The notes under the pieces: generated by a model
Databases searched by the model: none
Seen by the model: the letters and a program-made list of their open reading frames with translations, nothing else
What the model was told of the DNA's origin: nothing
Source of the DNA: an uncultured Bacteroidota bacterium
Lineage (GTDB): Bacteria > Bacteroidota > Bacteroidia > Flavobacteriales > Flavobacteriaceae
Length of the DNA stretch: 64,000 nucleotides
Direction: 5' to 3'
Assembly (NCBI GenBank): GCA_902593165.1
Contig: CACJHI010000004.1
Coordinates: 24,934 to 88,933 of the forward strand
Shown: positions 34,983 through 44,994 of the stretch, piece by piece
How positions within the stretch are numbered: the first letter of the stretch is position 1
Layout: the number at the start of each line of letters is the position of its first letter
Translations under genes and position numbers: made by a program

Positions 34983-35897
34983 TTGAGACTATCTAAAGAA
35001 ATCAAAGCTGCATTTTTTGTTTTATCAACTATCCTTCTATTTATCTTTGGATTTAATTTTTTAAAAGGATCATCACTACTAGATAAACAAAAAACTATAT
35101 ATGCTGTCTATGATGAGGTAGATGGTCTATTAGTTGGAGCCAATGTAATGATAAATGGTTTATCTATTGGAAACGTAACTGAATTAGACTTTCTTGCCAA
35201 CTCAACCAAAATACTAGTTACTCTAAAGGTTAAAGATAAATTGAATTTTTCTTCAAAAAGTACAGCCTCAATATATGAAACTGGAGTTTTAGGTGGACTT
35301 GCTATCTCAATAGATCCAATTTTTGAAAGAGAGTCAATTGTAAAGACTGGAGATACACTTAATTCTAGTGTTAGACCTGGACTAACAGAATTAATAAATA
35401 GGCAGATAGAGCCTCTTTCAAGACAGCTGCAGAGTACAATTACAAGTGTTGACTCAATTTTCACTGGTGCCTCTAATGTCTTAAATAGGCAAACTCAAGA
35501 AGAAATTAAAGAGTCTATTAATGTTTTAACATCTGCAATCAAGGCTATAAATAACTCTTCAATTATTATTGAAAAAACTTTGACAGATAAGAATACTCAA
35601 ATTAATAATACCATAGATAATTTTGAAAAGATTAGTTCAAGTCTATCTGAAGTGTCCGATGAATTAAATTCTTTTGGATTATCTGACTTGCTTACTAACC
35701 TTGAAGTTTCAGTTGATGGCATTAGTTCAATTGTAAATAAGCTAGAATCAGATAATTCTACAATTGGTAAATTAATCAATGAAGATGAAGTTTACAATAA
35801 CCTTAATTCATCAATAGAGAGTTTAAACTCTTTAATTATTGATATAAAATCAAATCCAAAAAAATATGTTCATTTCTCAGTTTTTGGAAGAAAGTAA
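34983..35897 (+). CDS. MlaD/MCE-family lipid-transport protein
   Basis: This 304-residue protein has one N-terminal membrane anchor (about 10-28, AAFFVLSTILLFIFGFNFL) and an MCE domain at about 38-115 (YAVYDEVDGLLVGANVMING, then LGGLAISI). A long helical C-terminal tail rich in Ser/Asn/Ile follows. MCE proteins form hexameric rings that carry phospholipids between membranes. The start is TTG at 34983; no ATG fits before the anchor. The stop abuts the next ATG directly (35897/35898), indicating translational coupling. Confidence 0.9.
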   Translation: MRLSKEIKAAFFVLSTILLFIFGFNFLKGSSLLDKQKTIYAVYDEVDGLLVGANVMINGLSIGNVTELDFLANSTKILVTLKVKDKLNFSSKSTASIYETGVLGGLAISIDPIFERESIVKTGDTLNSSVRPGLTELINRQIEPLSRQLQSTITSVDSIFTGASNVLNRQTQEEIKESINVLTSAIKAINNSSIIIEKTLTDKNTQINNTIDNFEKISSSLSEVSDELNSFGLSDLLTNLEVSVDGISSIVNKLESDNSTIGKLINEDEVYNNLNSSIESLNSLIIDIKSNPKKYVHFSVFGRK

Positions 35898-37217
35898 ATG
35901 ATTGATATTTTACCCAACATAATATTTAGTTTTCTACTGATAACATCAGTTGGTTTTTTTATGTATAATATCAAAAAATTAATTACTGTTATAAAACTTG
36001 GTAAACCAATTGATAGAACCGATAATCCAAAAAAAAGACTTTCTAATATGGTTAGAATTGCCCTTGGTCAATCCAAAATGGTCACTAAACCAATTTCAGG
36101 ATTTTTACATGTAATAGTTTATATTGGGTTTATTATAATTAATATTGAACTTCTTGAGATATTAATCGATGGGGTAACAGGTTCACATAGATTTTTTTCT
36201 AAATACTTTAATTCTAATTTTTACAACTTTTTAATTGCTTCTTTTGAAATTTTAGCACTGTTAGTTTTAATTTCAGTTATTTTATTTTGGACTAGAAGAA
36301 ACATATTTAAAATAAAGAGATTTTTGAGTAATGAAATGAAGGGATGGCCAAAGTTTGATGCAGATAATATACTCTACTTTGAGATAGTACTAATGTTATT
36401 ATTTCTATCCATGAATGCAACTGATCTAATTCTACAAGAAAGAAATTATGAGGGCTACTATAAGGCTGGATCCTTTCCTGTTTCCTCTTTTATGGTTCCT
36501 TTATTTGATTCATTTGAAACTTCTACTGTCTATATTTTTGAAAGAGTTTTTTGGTGGCTACATATTATCGGAATTTTCTTTTTTCTTAACTATTTGTATT
36601 ACTCTAAACACTTGCATATTCTTTTAGCATTTCCAAATACTTATTATGCAAATCTCGAAAATAAAGGAAAGTTTGGAATATTAGAATCAGTTAAAAATGA
36701 AGTTCTATTGATGTTCTACCCAGAGAAAGCATCTCAATCAAATGGAAATGTTGACAAATTCGGAGCCTCAGATGTACTTGATTTAAATTGGGTTCAATTA
36801 ATGAATGCATACTCTTGTACTGAATGTGGAAGATGTACTAGCGAGTGTCCTGCTAATCTTACTGGAAAAAAATTATCTCCACGAAAGATTATGATGGATA
36901 CAAGAGACAGACTCGAAAAGGTATCAAAAAACATATCAGTTAATAAAGGTAAATTTGTTGATGATGGTGACAGGCTTTTAGATAACTATATTACTAAAGA
37001 AGAGCTTTGGGCTTGCACTTCATGTAATGCGTGTGTCGAAGCTTGTCCAATTAATATTGATCCATTATCAATTATTATGGATATGAGACAATATTTGATA
37101 ATGGAAGAATCATCCGCTCATCCGGATTTAAATAATATGATGAATAACATTGAAAATAATGGAGCCCCATGGCCTTATAATCAACAGGACAGGGAACTAT
37201 GGATCCAAGAATCTTAA
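35898..37217 (+). CDS. Membrane-bound Fe-S electron-transfer protein (HdrD/GlpC-like with cytochrome-b-like membrane part)
   Basis: This is a 439-residue protein. The N-terminal about 260 residues carry several membrane helices with His residues suitable for heme (FLHVIVYIGF, WWLHIIGIFFF, SKHLHIL), like a NarI-type gamma subunit. The C-terminal half has two 4Fe-4S ferredoxin motifs: Cys307-310-313-317 (CTECGRCTSECP) and Cys373-376-379-383 (CTSCNACVEACP). It probably passes electrons between a quinone pool and the CCG-domain partner encoded two genes downstream. The exact donor and acceptor are unknown. Confidence 0.88.
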   Translation: MIDILPNIIFSFLLITSVGFFMYNIKKLITVIKLGKPIDRTDNPKKRLSNMVRIALGQSKMVTKPISGFLHVIVYIGFIIINIELLEILIDGVTGSHRFFSKYFNSNFYNFLIASFEILALLVLISVILFWTRRNIFKIKRFLSNEMKGWPKFDADNILYFEIVLMLLFLSMNATDLILQERNYEGYYKAGSFPVSSFMVPLFDSFETSTVYIFERVFWWLHIIGIFFFLNYLYYSKHLHILLAFPNTYYANLENKGKFGILESVKNEVLLMFYPEKASQSNGNVDKFGASDVLDLNWVQLMNAYSCTECGRCTSECPANLTGKKLSPRKIMMDTRDRLEKVSKNISVNKGKFVDDGDRLLDNYITKEELWACTSCNACVEACPINIDPLSIIMDMRQYLIMEESSAHPDLNNMMNNIENNGAPWPYNQQDRELWIQES

Positions 37218-37226
37218 AAATTAAAT

Positions 37227-37676
37227 ATGAAAAAAGAAGAAGTAGAAAATTATTTACATCAAAAAATTGAAAAAGGAGAGACAGTAAGTCCAATTTTACC
37301 AGATGGGATTAAAAACTATTTAATAGATATTGATGGAACAATTTGTGATGATGTTCCAAATGAGGAACCTGAAAGAATGGTCACAGCTAAGCTTTATCCT
37401 GATGCACTTGATACTATTAATAACTGGTATGATAAAGGTCACATTATATGTTTCTTTACTGCTAGAATTGAGTCTCATAGAGAAGTTACAGAGAAGTGGC
37501 TAAAGGATAATGGTTTTAAATATCATAGTTTACTTATGGGTAAGCCTCGAGGAGGAAATTATCATTGGATTGATAATCATCTTGTAAAAGCAACAAGATA
37601 CAATGGAAAATTTACAGATTTAATTGAAAAGAAGGTCACCATAGAAGTTTTTGATGACGAGGATTCAAAAAAATAA
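37227..37676 (+). CDS. Small HAD-superfamily protein
   Basis: This 149-residue cytoplasmic protein has a HAD-like nucleophile motif YLIDIDGTICDD at about 31-42, a second motif FFTARIESHREVTEKWL at about 76-92 with Thr-Ala, and a closing WIDNHLVKATRYNG stretch. It resembles short polynucleotide- or sugar-phosphate HAD phosphatases. Homologues in this position are often labelled phosphoheptose isomerase, for which I see no support. It is sandwiched between two Fe-S protein genes with spacers of 9 and 3 bp. Confidence 0.78.
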   Translation: MKKEEVENYLHQKIEKGETVSPILPDGIKNYLIDIDGTICDDVPNEEPERMVTAKLYPDALDTINNWYDKGHIICFFTARIESHREVTEKWLKDNGFKYHSLLMGKPRGGNYHWIDNHLVKATRYNGKFTDLIEKKVTIEVFDDEDSKK

Positions 37677-37679
37677 AAA

Positions 37680-38453
37680 ATGAAAGTACCTATTTTATCT
37701 GAGTTAAAGTCAAGAGGTGAGAATCCAGAATATCTTTTTTGGATTGGGTGTGCTGGCAGTTTTGATGACAGATCAAAAAAGGTAACAAAAGCTTTTGTAA
37801 AAATTCTTAATAAGGCAAATATATCATATGCTATTCTTGGTAAGGAAGAGTCATGCACAGGTGATCCAGCCAAAAGATCAGGTAATGAGTTTTTATTCCA
37901 GATGAAAGCAATCTCAAATATTGAGATTCTTAATTCATACGATGTAAAAAAAATAATAACAACATGTCCCCATTGTTTTAACACTATTAAAAATGAATAT
38001 CCAGAACTAGGAGGGAACTATAAGGTAATCCATCATACTACTTTTATAAATGACCTTGTTAAGGATAAAAAGATTTCAATCTCTGGAGGATATTACAAAG
38101 GAAAAAAGATTACTTATCATGATCCATGTTATCTTGGAAGAGCAAATGGTATTTATGAGGCTCCTAGGGAGGTTATTGATAAATTAGATGCTGAGCTTGT
38201 TGAGATGAAAAGCTGTAAATCAAAATCCTTATGTTGTGGTGCAGGTGGTGCACAAATGTTCAAAGAACCTGAAAAAGGAAACCAAGATATAAATATTAAA
38301 AGGTCTGAAGAGGCTATTAAAACTGAGGCAAACATTGTAGCTGTCAGTTGTCCCTTCTGTAATACAATGATGAATGACGGAATGACATCTAAACAGGAGA
38401 GTGTAGATGTAGTTGACATAGCACAAATGATTGAAAAAGCTGAAGACTTATGA
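37680..38453 (+). CDS. CCG-domain (HdrB/GlpC-like) Fe-S protein
   Basis: This 257-residue protein carries two cysteine-rich CCG domains. The first includes FWIGCAGSFDDR, SCTGDPAKRSG and TCPHCFNTIKNEYP; the second includes HDPCYLGR, CCGAGGAQM and CPFCNTMM. Such domains bind a noncubane 4Fe-4S cluster in heterodisulfide reductase subunit B and in related oxidoreductases. Together with the upstream membrane ferredoxin-like protein it likely forms a two-part electron-transfer complex. The next gene overlaps it by 4 bp. Confidence 0.9.
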   Translation: MKVPILSELKSRGENPEYLFWIGCAGSFDDRSKKVTKAFVKILNKANISYAILGKEESCTGDPAKRSGNEFLFQMKAISNIEILNSYDVKKIITTCPHCFNTIKNEYPELGGNYKVIHHTTFINDLVKDKKISISGGYYKGKKITYHDPCYLGRANGIYEAPREVIDKLDAELVEMKSCKSKSLCCGAGGAQMFKEPEKGNQDINIKRSEEAIKTEANIVAVSCPFCNTMMNDGMTSKQESVDVVDIAQMIEKAEDL

Positions 38454-38932
38454 TAGTTGATTTTAAAACCATGCCTGATGATTCTAGAATTTGGATATAC
38501 CAATCCAATAGAGACTTTAATGAATCAGAAATAGGAATTATAAATGATAAAACTATATCATTTCTTGATAATTGGCAGGCACACGGAAAAGATCTTGAAT
38601 GTTCATATTCAATAATTGATAAAAGATTTATTATAATTGCTGTTAATGAAAGTGTCAACCCAATTGGTGGATGCTCAATTGACTTTTCTCTTCAGCTAAT
38701 AAAAGATATATCCAACACAATTGGAATTGACTTATTGAACAGGTTAGTAGTTAACTATAGATTAGATAATAAAGTAGAATCATTAAGCCTAAGTGATTTA
38801 AAAAATAAAATTAAAGATGGGGACTTTTCTCCTGAAACTATTATATTCAATACAGCTATAAATTCTAAATCTGAGCTTTTAAATAATTTTGAAATAGATA
38901 TTAGATCTTCATGGCTTTCTAAATTTATATAA
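38450..38932 (+). CDS. Conserved Bacteroidota hypothetical protein (no ATPase motifs)
   Basis: This 160-residue cytoplasmic protein starts with a pattern (MPDDSRIWIYQSNRDF) and a mid segment (NPIGGCSIDFSLQLIK) that I recognise from a conserved family often named ABC transporter ATPase. There is no Walker A, Walker B or ABC signature, so that label is not supported. It overlaps the CCG-domain gene by 4 bp and is followed 1 bp later by the GH3 gene, so it is translationally embedded in this operon. Function unknown. Confidence 0.8.
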   Translation: MIVDFKTMPDDSRIWIYQSNRDFNESEIGIINDKTISFLDNWQAHGKDLECSYSIIDKRFIIIAVNESVNPIGGCSIDFSLQLIKDISNTIGIDLLNRLVVNYRLDNKVESLSLSDLKNKIKDGDFSPETIIFNTAINSKSELLNNFEIDIRSSWLSKFI

Positions 38933-38933
38933 T

Positions 38934-41819
38934 ATGTTGAGAAACTTTTTTATAATTATTTTTAATGTAACTTTTGTTTTCTCACAAAATCTATACGAAG
39001 ATTTAGACCTTCCCGAGAAAAAATGGGTAGATAGTGTCTATTCATCATTGACAACCGAAGAAAAGGTGTCACAACTTTTTGTTAACTGGGTTTCACCAGA
39101 ACAGTCAGATTTTGACGAAGTAAAAAAACTTGTTGTAGAAGATAAAATAGGTGGTTTAATATTTTCAATTGGGACAACAAAATCTCATATAGATTGGCTT
39201 AATAAATTTCAGTCACTTGCAAAAACTCCATTGCTTATATCTATGGATGCTGAGTGGGGACCATCACAAAGACTATCAGATGTTTTTGCTCATCCATGGA
39301 ATATGACTTTAGGAGCAATTCAGGATAATTCTCTTGTACGGGAAATTTCCAAAAGAATGGCAGAGCAAAATAAAGCCTTGGGTGTTCATTTTAATTTTTC
39401 CCCATCTGTTGATGTAAATAATAATTCAAAAAATCCAATTATTGGAAACAGATCATTTGGTGAGGACCCTAATAATGTTTATAAAAAAGCTAAGGCCTAC
39501 ATTCAGGGACATAAAGATGTAGGTGTCTATACTTCCATTAAGCATTTTCCCGGACATGGAGATACTGATAAAGATTCCCATAAAACACTCCCAGTTATTA
39601 ATGGTAACATGAATAGATTAAATAATGTTGAATTATTTCCATTTAAGAAACTTATTGATGATGGGCTAGCAGAATCTGTTATGTTAGCTCACTTAAGTGT
39701 TCCGGCAATTGATAAAAACTATCCTTCTTCTTTATCATCTAAAACTGTTAGTAAATTATTAAGAGAGAAATATAATTTTAGTGGAATAACTGTAACTGAT
39801 GCTCTAGATATGAAGGGTGTGCTTCAAGATCCTAATATAAATGTTGATCTAAGAGCTTTTGAAGTTGGTAATGATATACTTTTAATGTCAACCAGTGTCT
39901 CCTCAGGAGTGAAAGTAATTACTGATTCATATAATAAAGGAAAAATATCTGAGGCTAGACTATCTAAATCTGTAAAGAAGATATTATCTCTTAAAGCAAA
40001 ATCAGGTCTAAATAATTACAAAGAGATAACACCCAAAAATATTCTTAAAAAAGTAAATACACCTAAAGACTCGCTTTTATATTCAAAAGCTATGGAATCA
40101 GCAATTACTCTTGTAAAGAATAATGATGAGATTTTACCATTATCAACTAATAAAAAATACTTACATGTGTCCTTTGGTAAAAATAACAATAGTGAGTATC
40201 TAACTAATAAAATGGATTTGTATGTTGATGTTGAAAGATTTGAAAGTGATGATTACTCATCAATCTATAGTAAAACTGATTATGACGCAATTATAATATC
40301 ATATCATGGTTCTAGTTCAAGTCCATATGCTTCAAATATAATACCTGACGACATAGTTGGTAAAATAGATAATATCAGTAAGTCTAATAATGTCATTTTG
40401 AACTTATTTTTGAATCCATATAGTCTTAATTCTTTTGAATCAACTGATAATTTTGAGTCAATAATTATATCATATCAGAATAATATGATCTCTCAGGAAA
40501 TCTCTGCTGACCTAATGTTCGGTATTAGATCATTTAAAGGTAAGATCCCCGTATCAAATAATTTTTTTAAAGTTAACCATGGGTTAACTTTTGATAAAAA
40601 AGAAATACTGGGCTTCTCTCGCCCCGTTTATGAGGGACTTGATTCAAAGAAGCTATCATTTCTTGATTCTATTGCTGAAAGAAGTATAGATTCAATGATA
40701 GCTCCTGCAATTCAAATGCTTGTATCAAAAAATGGAAAAGTTGTCTACAATAAAAGTTTTGGATATCACACTTATGAAAAGAAAGTCAAACTGAAAAATG
40801 ATCATGTTTTTGATCTTTCATCAATAACAAAAATCATTGCCACTATGCCTCTAGTTCTTCAAGAGTATGACAAAGGTGAATTAAAATTAAATACTAAACT
40901 ATCTGAGCTATTTCCAAATAAAAGACTCAAAGACAAAGGTCAAATTCCCTTAAAAGAAATGCTATCTCATTATGCTAGGCTAAGGCCGTGGATACCATTT
41001 TATGAAGAGACACTAGATAGGAAAGAAAAGCCTAAATCTAGATTTTATAAATCAAATTCGAAATCTTCATTTTCTATACCAGTATCAGAAAACTTGTTTC
41101 TAAAGACAAATTATAGAGAAAAGATTTTTAAATCAATTATTAATAGCGAGCTAAGAGAGGATCTTGAATATAAATATTCTGATCTACCTTTTTATTTTTT
41201 AAAGTTTTGGTTTGAGGATAAGTATAATATTCCACTTAATGTTCTTGCTAATGATAGGGTATTTAAAAGATTAGGTCTAAAAAGAACAATGTTTAACCCT
41301 CATGAAAAAATAAGTCTTGACGAGATAGTACCTAGTGAAAGAGATGATTTTTTTAGATATTCTAAATTACATGGCTATGTTCATGATGAGGGTGCAGCTA
41401 TGCTAGGAGGTATATCAGGTCATGCAGGCTTGTTCTCTAATTCATATGAAGTTGCGATTGTGCTACAAGCTATGATCCAGAAAGGTATGTATGATAATCT
41501 GACATTGTTTTCGAATGAATCATTTGAAAAATTTAATTTTTGTTATTTCTGTGAAAATGATAATAGAAGTGGAGTAGGTTTTGATAAGCCTCAAATTGAA
41601 GGTAAGCACGGTTCAACATTTGGTGGGGTATCCAAAGAAAGCTTTGGTCATTATGGATATACTGGCTCAATGGCATGGGCTGATCCTAAAGAAGACCTAA
41701 TTTTTATTTTTCTTTCTAATAGAACTTATCCCACTAGAGAAAACACTCTTTTACAAACAAGTAATACCAGAACAAGATCACAAGAGATTGTTTATAAATC
41801 ATTAATAGACTCTAAATGA
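38934..41819 (+). CDS. GH3 beta-N-acetylglucosaminidase fused to a serine beta-lactamase-like domain
   Basis: This is a 961-residue exported protein (signal peptide ending at VFSQ). The N-terminal GH3 domain (about 30-360) has KHFPGHGDTDKDSH, the NagZ-type His/Asp acid-base loop, and the nucleophile Asp289 in TVTDALDMKGV. After a Rossmann-like middle part, residues about 590-945 form a class C beta-lactamase/serine hydrolase with Ser630-x-x-Lys633 (SITK) and a YSD motif. This suggests cell-wall turnover: removal of GlcNAc plus a peptidase, esterase or amidase step. Such fusions are known in Bacteroidota. It ends 4 bp inside bshA. Confidence 0.92.
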   Translation: MLRNFFIIIFNVTFVFSQNLYEDLDLPEKKWVDSVYSSLTTEEKVSQLFVNWVSPEQSDFDEVKKLVVEDKIGGLIFSIGTTKSHIDWLNKFQSLAKTPLLISMDAEWGPSQRLSDVFAHPWNMTLGAIQDNSLVREISKRMAEQNKALGVHFNFSPSVDVNNNSKNPIIGNRSFGEDPNNVYKKAKAYIQGHKDVGVYTSIKHFPGHGDTDKDSHKTLPVINGNMNRLNNVELFPFKKLIDDGLAESVMLAHLSVPAIDKNYPSSLSSKTVSKLLREKYNFSGITVTDALDMKGVLQDPNINVDLRAFEVGNDILLMSTSVSSGVKVITDSYNKGKISEARLSKSVKKILSLKAKSGLNNYKEITPKNILKKVNTPKDSLLYSKAMESAITLVKNNDEILPLSTNKKYLHVSFGKNNNSEYLTNKMDLYVDVERFESDDYSSIYSKTDYDAIIISYHGSSSSPYASNIIPDDIVGKIDNISKSNNVILNLFLNPYSLNSFESTDNFESIIISYQNNMISQEISADLMFGIRSFKGKIPVSNNFFKVNHGLTFDKKEILGFSRPVYEGLDSKKLSFLDSIAERSIDSMIAPAIQMLVSKNGKVVYNKSFGYHTYEKKVKLKNDHVFDLSSITKIIATMPLVLQEYDKGELKLNTKLSELFPNKRLKDKGQIPLKEMLSHYARLRPWIPFYEETLDRKEKPKSRFYKSNSKSSFSIPVSENLFLKTNYREKIFKSIINSELREDLEYKYSDLPFYFLKFWFEDKYNIPLNVLANDRVFKRLGLKRTMFNPHEKISLDEIVPSERDDFFRYSKLHGYVHDEGAAMLGGISGHAGLFSNSYEVAIVLQAMIQKGMYDNLTLFSNESFEKFNFCYFCENDNRSGVGFDKPQIEGKHGSTFGGVSKESFGHYGYTGSMAWADPKEDLIFIFLSNRTYPTRENTLLQTSNTRTRSQEIVYKSLIDSK

Positions 41820-42943
41820 AAATAGGAATTGTATGTTATCCAACTTTTGGAGGTTCTGGAGTTGTTGCTACTGAACTTGGAATTGAATTATCAAAAAGGG
41901 GTCATGAGATTCACTTTATAACTTATAGTCAGCCTGTTCGATTGGATGCTCTATCCTCAAATCTTCACTATCATGAAGTGAATGTTCCAGACTATCCTCT
42001 ATTTAAATATGAGCCATATGAATTGGCCTTATCAAGTAAGTTATATGATGTTGTTTCAAAGCATAAGATAGATGTGCTTCATGTTCACTACGCCATACCT
42101 CATGCATATGCCGCATATATGGCAAAAAAAATACTTGATGAAAACGGTTACAAAATACCCATAATAACAACTCTTCATGGAACAGATATAACTCTTGTAG
42201 GAAATCATCCCTTCTATAAACCAGCTGTTACATTTAGTATCAATAAATCTGATATAGTAACATGTGTCTCAAAAAGTTTAATGGAAGACACGAGGGAGTT
42301 TTTTGGAATAGAAAGAGACATTAAAGTTATACCAAACTTTATAGATATTGAGAAGTATGAAAGAAAACATAATATTTGTGAAAACAACTTTATTTCACAG
42401 GGTGATGAAAAAATTATAGTTCATGTAAGTAACTTCAGGCCTTTAAAAAGAATTATTGATGTATTAAAGATCTTTGAAAAAGTAAATTCAGAAATAAGTT
42501 CAAAACTTATTATGGTAGGGGATGGCCCAGATAAGAAAAAAGCTAAAGACTATTTGAGAAAAAATAATTTAAAAAATAGAGTTATCTTTTTAGGAAAGAC
42601 AAATGAGGTTGATGAGATTCTATGCTCATCAGACCTTTTTCTTCTTCCATCAGAAAAAGAAAGTTTTGGTCTTGCAGCTCTTGAGGCAATGGCCTTAAAA
42701 GTCCCAGTGATATCTACAAATACGGGAGGATTAAAAGAACTTAATATTAATGGTAACTCAGGTTACACAAGTGAAATTGGTGATATTGATTCAATGGCAT
42801 CTAATGCAATTAAAATTCTTTCGGACAAATCATTAAAGAAAAAGTATAGATCTCAAGCATTTGAAAATGCCAAGAAGTATGACATAAAGAAGATTATTCC
42901 TCTGTATGAGAATATCTATGATGAGGCAATAAATATTTATTAA
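41816..42943 (+). CDS. bshA: N-acetyl-alpha-D-glucosaminyl L-malate synthase BshA
   Basis: This 375-residue GT4 glycosyltransferase joins UDP-GlcNAc to L-malate, the first step of bacillithiol synthesis. The N-terminal MKIGIVCYPTFGGSGVVATELG and ITYSQPVRLD are signature BshA segments. The C-terminal nucleotide-sugar site contains FLLPSEKESFGLAALEAMA. Overlap of 4 bp with the GH3 gene indicates coupling. It converges with the acylase gene, sharing 4 bp. Confidence 0.95.
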   Translation: MKIGIVCYPTFGGSGVVATELGIELSKRGHEIHFITYSQPVRLDALSSNLHYHEVNVPDYPLFKYEPYELALSSKLYDVVSKHKIDVLHVHYAIPHAYAAYMAKKILDENGYKIPIITTLHGTDITLVGNHPFYKPAVTFSINKSDIVTCVSKSLMEDTREFFGIERDIKVIPNFIDIEKYERKHNICENNFISQGDEKIIVHVSNFRPLKRIIDVLKIFEKVNSEISSKLIMVGDGPDKKKAKDYLRKNNLKNRVIFLGKTNEVDEILCSSDLFLLPSEKESFGLAALEAMALKVPVISTNTGGLKELNINGNSGYTSEIGDIDSMASNAIKILSDKSLKKKYRSQAFENAKKYDIKKIIPLYENIYDEAINIY

Positions 42944-44994
42944 TTAGGACTGTAGATACTCTTTGCTTTACTGTATATCTCTTCCTTATCAAAAGTCATT
43001 TTCTTAGTCTGAAACTTTGAATACATTTCCATTTGATCAGTGTAATGATCAGAAGATGGATCATCTGAATTACCAAAAGAAATAATGCTTTCCATCACAG
43101 GGCCTTCGTCAGTAAATCTAACTAGACCTATGTACGATTCTCCTGCAAATACTTTATGCTTGCCATCTTTATATGGTCTAGAGGACATAGCGGTTATAAC
43201 ATCTGGGAGTCCCCAAATAGGCAATTCTTTGTCACCCCTTACTAGTTTTTGAAACTCACCAAGAGTAATTTTTACTTTTCCAAAATGTTCAATTAAATAA
43301 GGTTTTATATCTGACACTGCTGATAAAATAATTTCCTTAGATACAGGCTTTTCCTCAGAGGAAAGTTTTCTAATTTGATCTGCATAGTTATAAATTAAAT
43401 GATAATATAGAACACCGTACAACCCTGCCCCAATAGAATTAGTGTCTGTCTTTCGATCCCAATTCTGAATTTCATTTACGATTTCAAATAGCTCATTATT
43501 AGCATCTAGTTCTATTTCATCTATGAGGTTAATATCCATAAAGTTGTAACTGAATTTTGATGGAAATGAATTATCATATTTGATGTCCTTGAAATCATCA
43601 TATGAAACCTTATCATAGCTTTCAATTAATTCTATTAATCTAGTTGACCTATTATTATCGTATGTCTCGTATCCCATCCTCTCACTATAATCCTTTTCAT
43701 TAGGGTTCTCATCAGCTGATGTTGATTTAAAAGGTGAGTGGTTTGCATTGTATATAAAACCTGATTTTGGCTGAATTACTTGTGGAAGATCTTCAATTTC
43801 ATGATACTCTGTCCAAAGAGTTTCCATAGTATCTCCAGGAACTATACCTTTCCAATTATACCCCTCAGCTCTTTTTGGAAGTATTCCATTTGACATATAA
43901 AATATAGTATCGTATTTATCAGCATAACCAACATTGAAACCAGGAATTTGTTTCATTTTGTAAGCATCATAAAATTCAGAGAAGTTTTTTGCCTTTCCCA
44001 TCTTCCACCATTGTTCTAATGCTTTTATATTGAAAAGAGTTGGAGTTCTAATAGAATAATATCCAGATTTATTTTTTAATGTAGGTCCATAAATACTTTT
44101 ATAATATTTGCGGTTAATCTTAATTGGAATACCTAAAATTTTTACAGTAATTTTTGCTTTATGTTTTTCAAGGTCATACTCCAAGTCATCAACAATGTAT
44201 TTTCTTTTATTTTTCATTCTAAGTTTAAATACATCAGTTTTATCTGGATAATTAACTGTATGAGACCATCCAAGATTTTCATTTACTCCAATTAATACAT
44301 TTGGAGTTCCTGGATACATAGTTCCAATAATGTTAGTGCCTTCATCACTATTTAAATGAACCTCATACCATGATGTAGGTCCTTCTAATGGTTGATGAGT
44401 GTTAATTGCTAGGAAAGTTTCGCCAGATTTTGTCTTACTACTATTCATGGCTATAACATTTGAACCGGTTAAATTTTGGTCTAGATACTCATCTTGTGTG
44501 TCATTGTTTAATATTCTTCCTGCCCAATATGCTCCCTCGTTTGATATAAAAAGTTGGAGTTGGCTATACATCAACATTTTTTTGGGAGTAATTGGAAATA
44601 GTTTTTTATAAAGTACTTTATCAGGATTTGCTTTTGCATATGCGTTTAATCCCTGTGCATATCCTTCAACAACCTTCATGTAATCTTTTGAGATATCACC
44701 AATTTTTTCTTCTATTAAATCATTAGAGCCTATAAACTGAGATATAAAATCTGCTGGCGCACCCTTCAAGCCAATATGATTTGAAAGCATAGCATTTCCA
44801 GCTAGATAAGCTTCTTGTATAGTATTAAAATCATCTTCAGCATTAACCCATGCAAGACCATATGCAACTTCAGCATCAGTTTGAGCGAATATATGAGGAA
44901 CTCCAAATTCATCTCTAACAATTTCAATACTGTTTGGATTAATTTGTGAATAACTAATTGTATTTATAAATAATAATAATTTTAATAAACGCAT
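42940..44994 (-). CDS. Penicillin acylase-family N-terminal nucleophile hydrolase
   Basis: This 684-residue exported hydrolase has a short signal peptide (ending near SYSQ). It has an alpha-chain region up to about residue 177 and a self-processing site Gly177-Ser178-Asn179 (LTGSNVIAM), where Ser178 becomes the N-terminal nucleophile. Later segments SWYEVHL, GWSHTVNYPDKTD and YNANHSPF fit the acylase beta chain. The family cleaves amides such as beta-lactam side chains and acyl-homoserine lactones; the substrate here is unknown. Its ATG overlaps the stop of a 29-codon membrane ORF as TAATG. Confidence 0.9.
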   Translation of the reverse strand: MRLLKLLLFINTISYSQINPNSIEIVRDEFGVPHIFAQTDAEVAYGLAWVNAEDDFNTIQEAYLAGNAMLSNHIGLKGAPADFISQFIGSNDLIEEKIGDISKDYMKVVEGYAQGLNAYAKANPDKVLYKKLFPITPKKMLMYSQLQLFISNEGAYWAGRILNNDTQDEYLDQNLTGSNVIAMNSSKTKSGETFLAINTHQPLEGPTSWYEVHLNSDEGTNIIGTMYPGTPNVLIGVNENLGWSHTVNYPDKTDVFKLRMKNKRKYIVDDLEYDLEKHKAKITVKILGIPIKINRKYYKSIYGPTLKNKSGYYSIRTPTLFNIKALEQWWKMGKAKNFSEFYDAYKMKQIPGFNVGYADKYDTIFYMSNGILPKRAEGYNWKGIVPGDTMETLWTEYHEIEDLPQVIQPKSGFIYNANHSPFKSTSADENPNEKDYSERMGYETYDNNRSTRLIELIESYDKVSYDDFKDIKYDNSFPSKFSYNFMDINLIDEIELDANNELFEIVNEIQNWDRKTDTNSIGAGLYGVLYYHLIYNYADQIRKLSSEEKPVSKEIILSAVSDIKPYLIEHFGKVKITLGEFQKLVRGDKELPIWGLPDVITAMSSRPYKDGKHKVFAGESYIGLVRFTDEGPVMESIISFGNSDDPSSDHYTDQMEMYSKFQTKKMTFDKEEIYSKAKSIYSPN

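Noticed and set aside
38450..38932. ABC transporter ATPase label for the 160-residue protein
   Set aside because: No Walker A, Walker B or signature motif is present; the common database name is not supported by the sequence.
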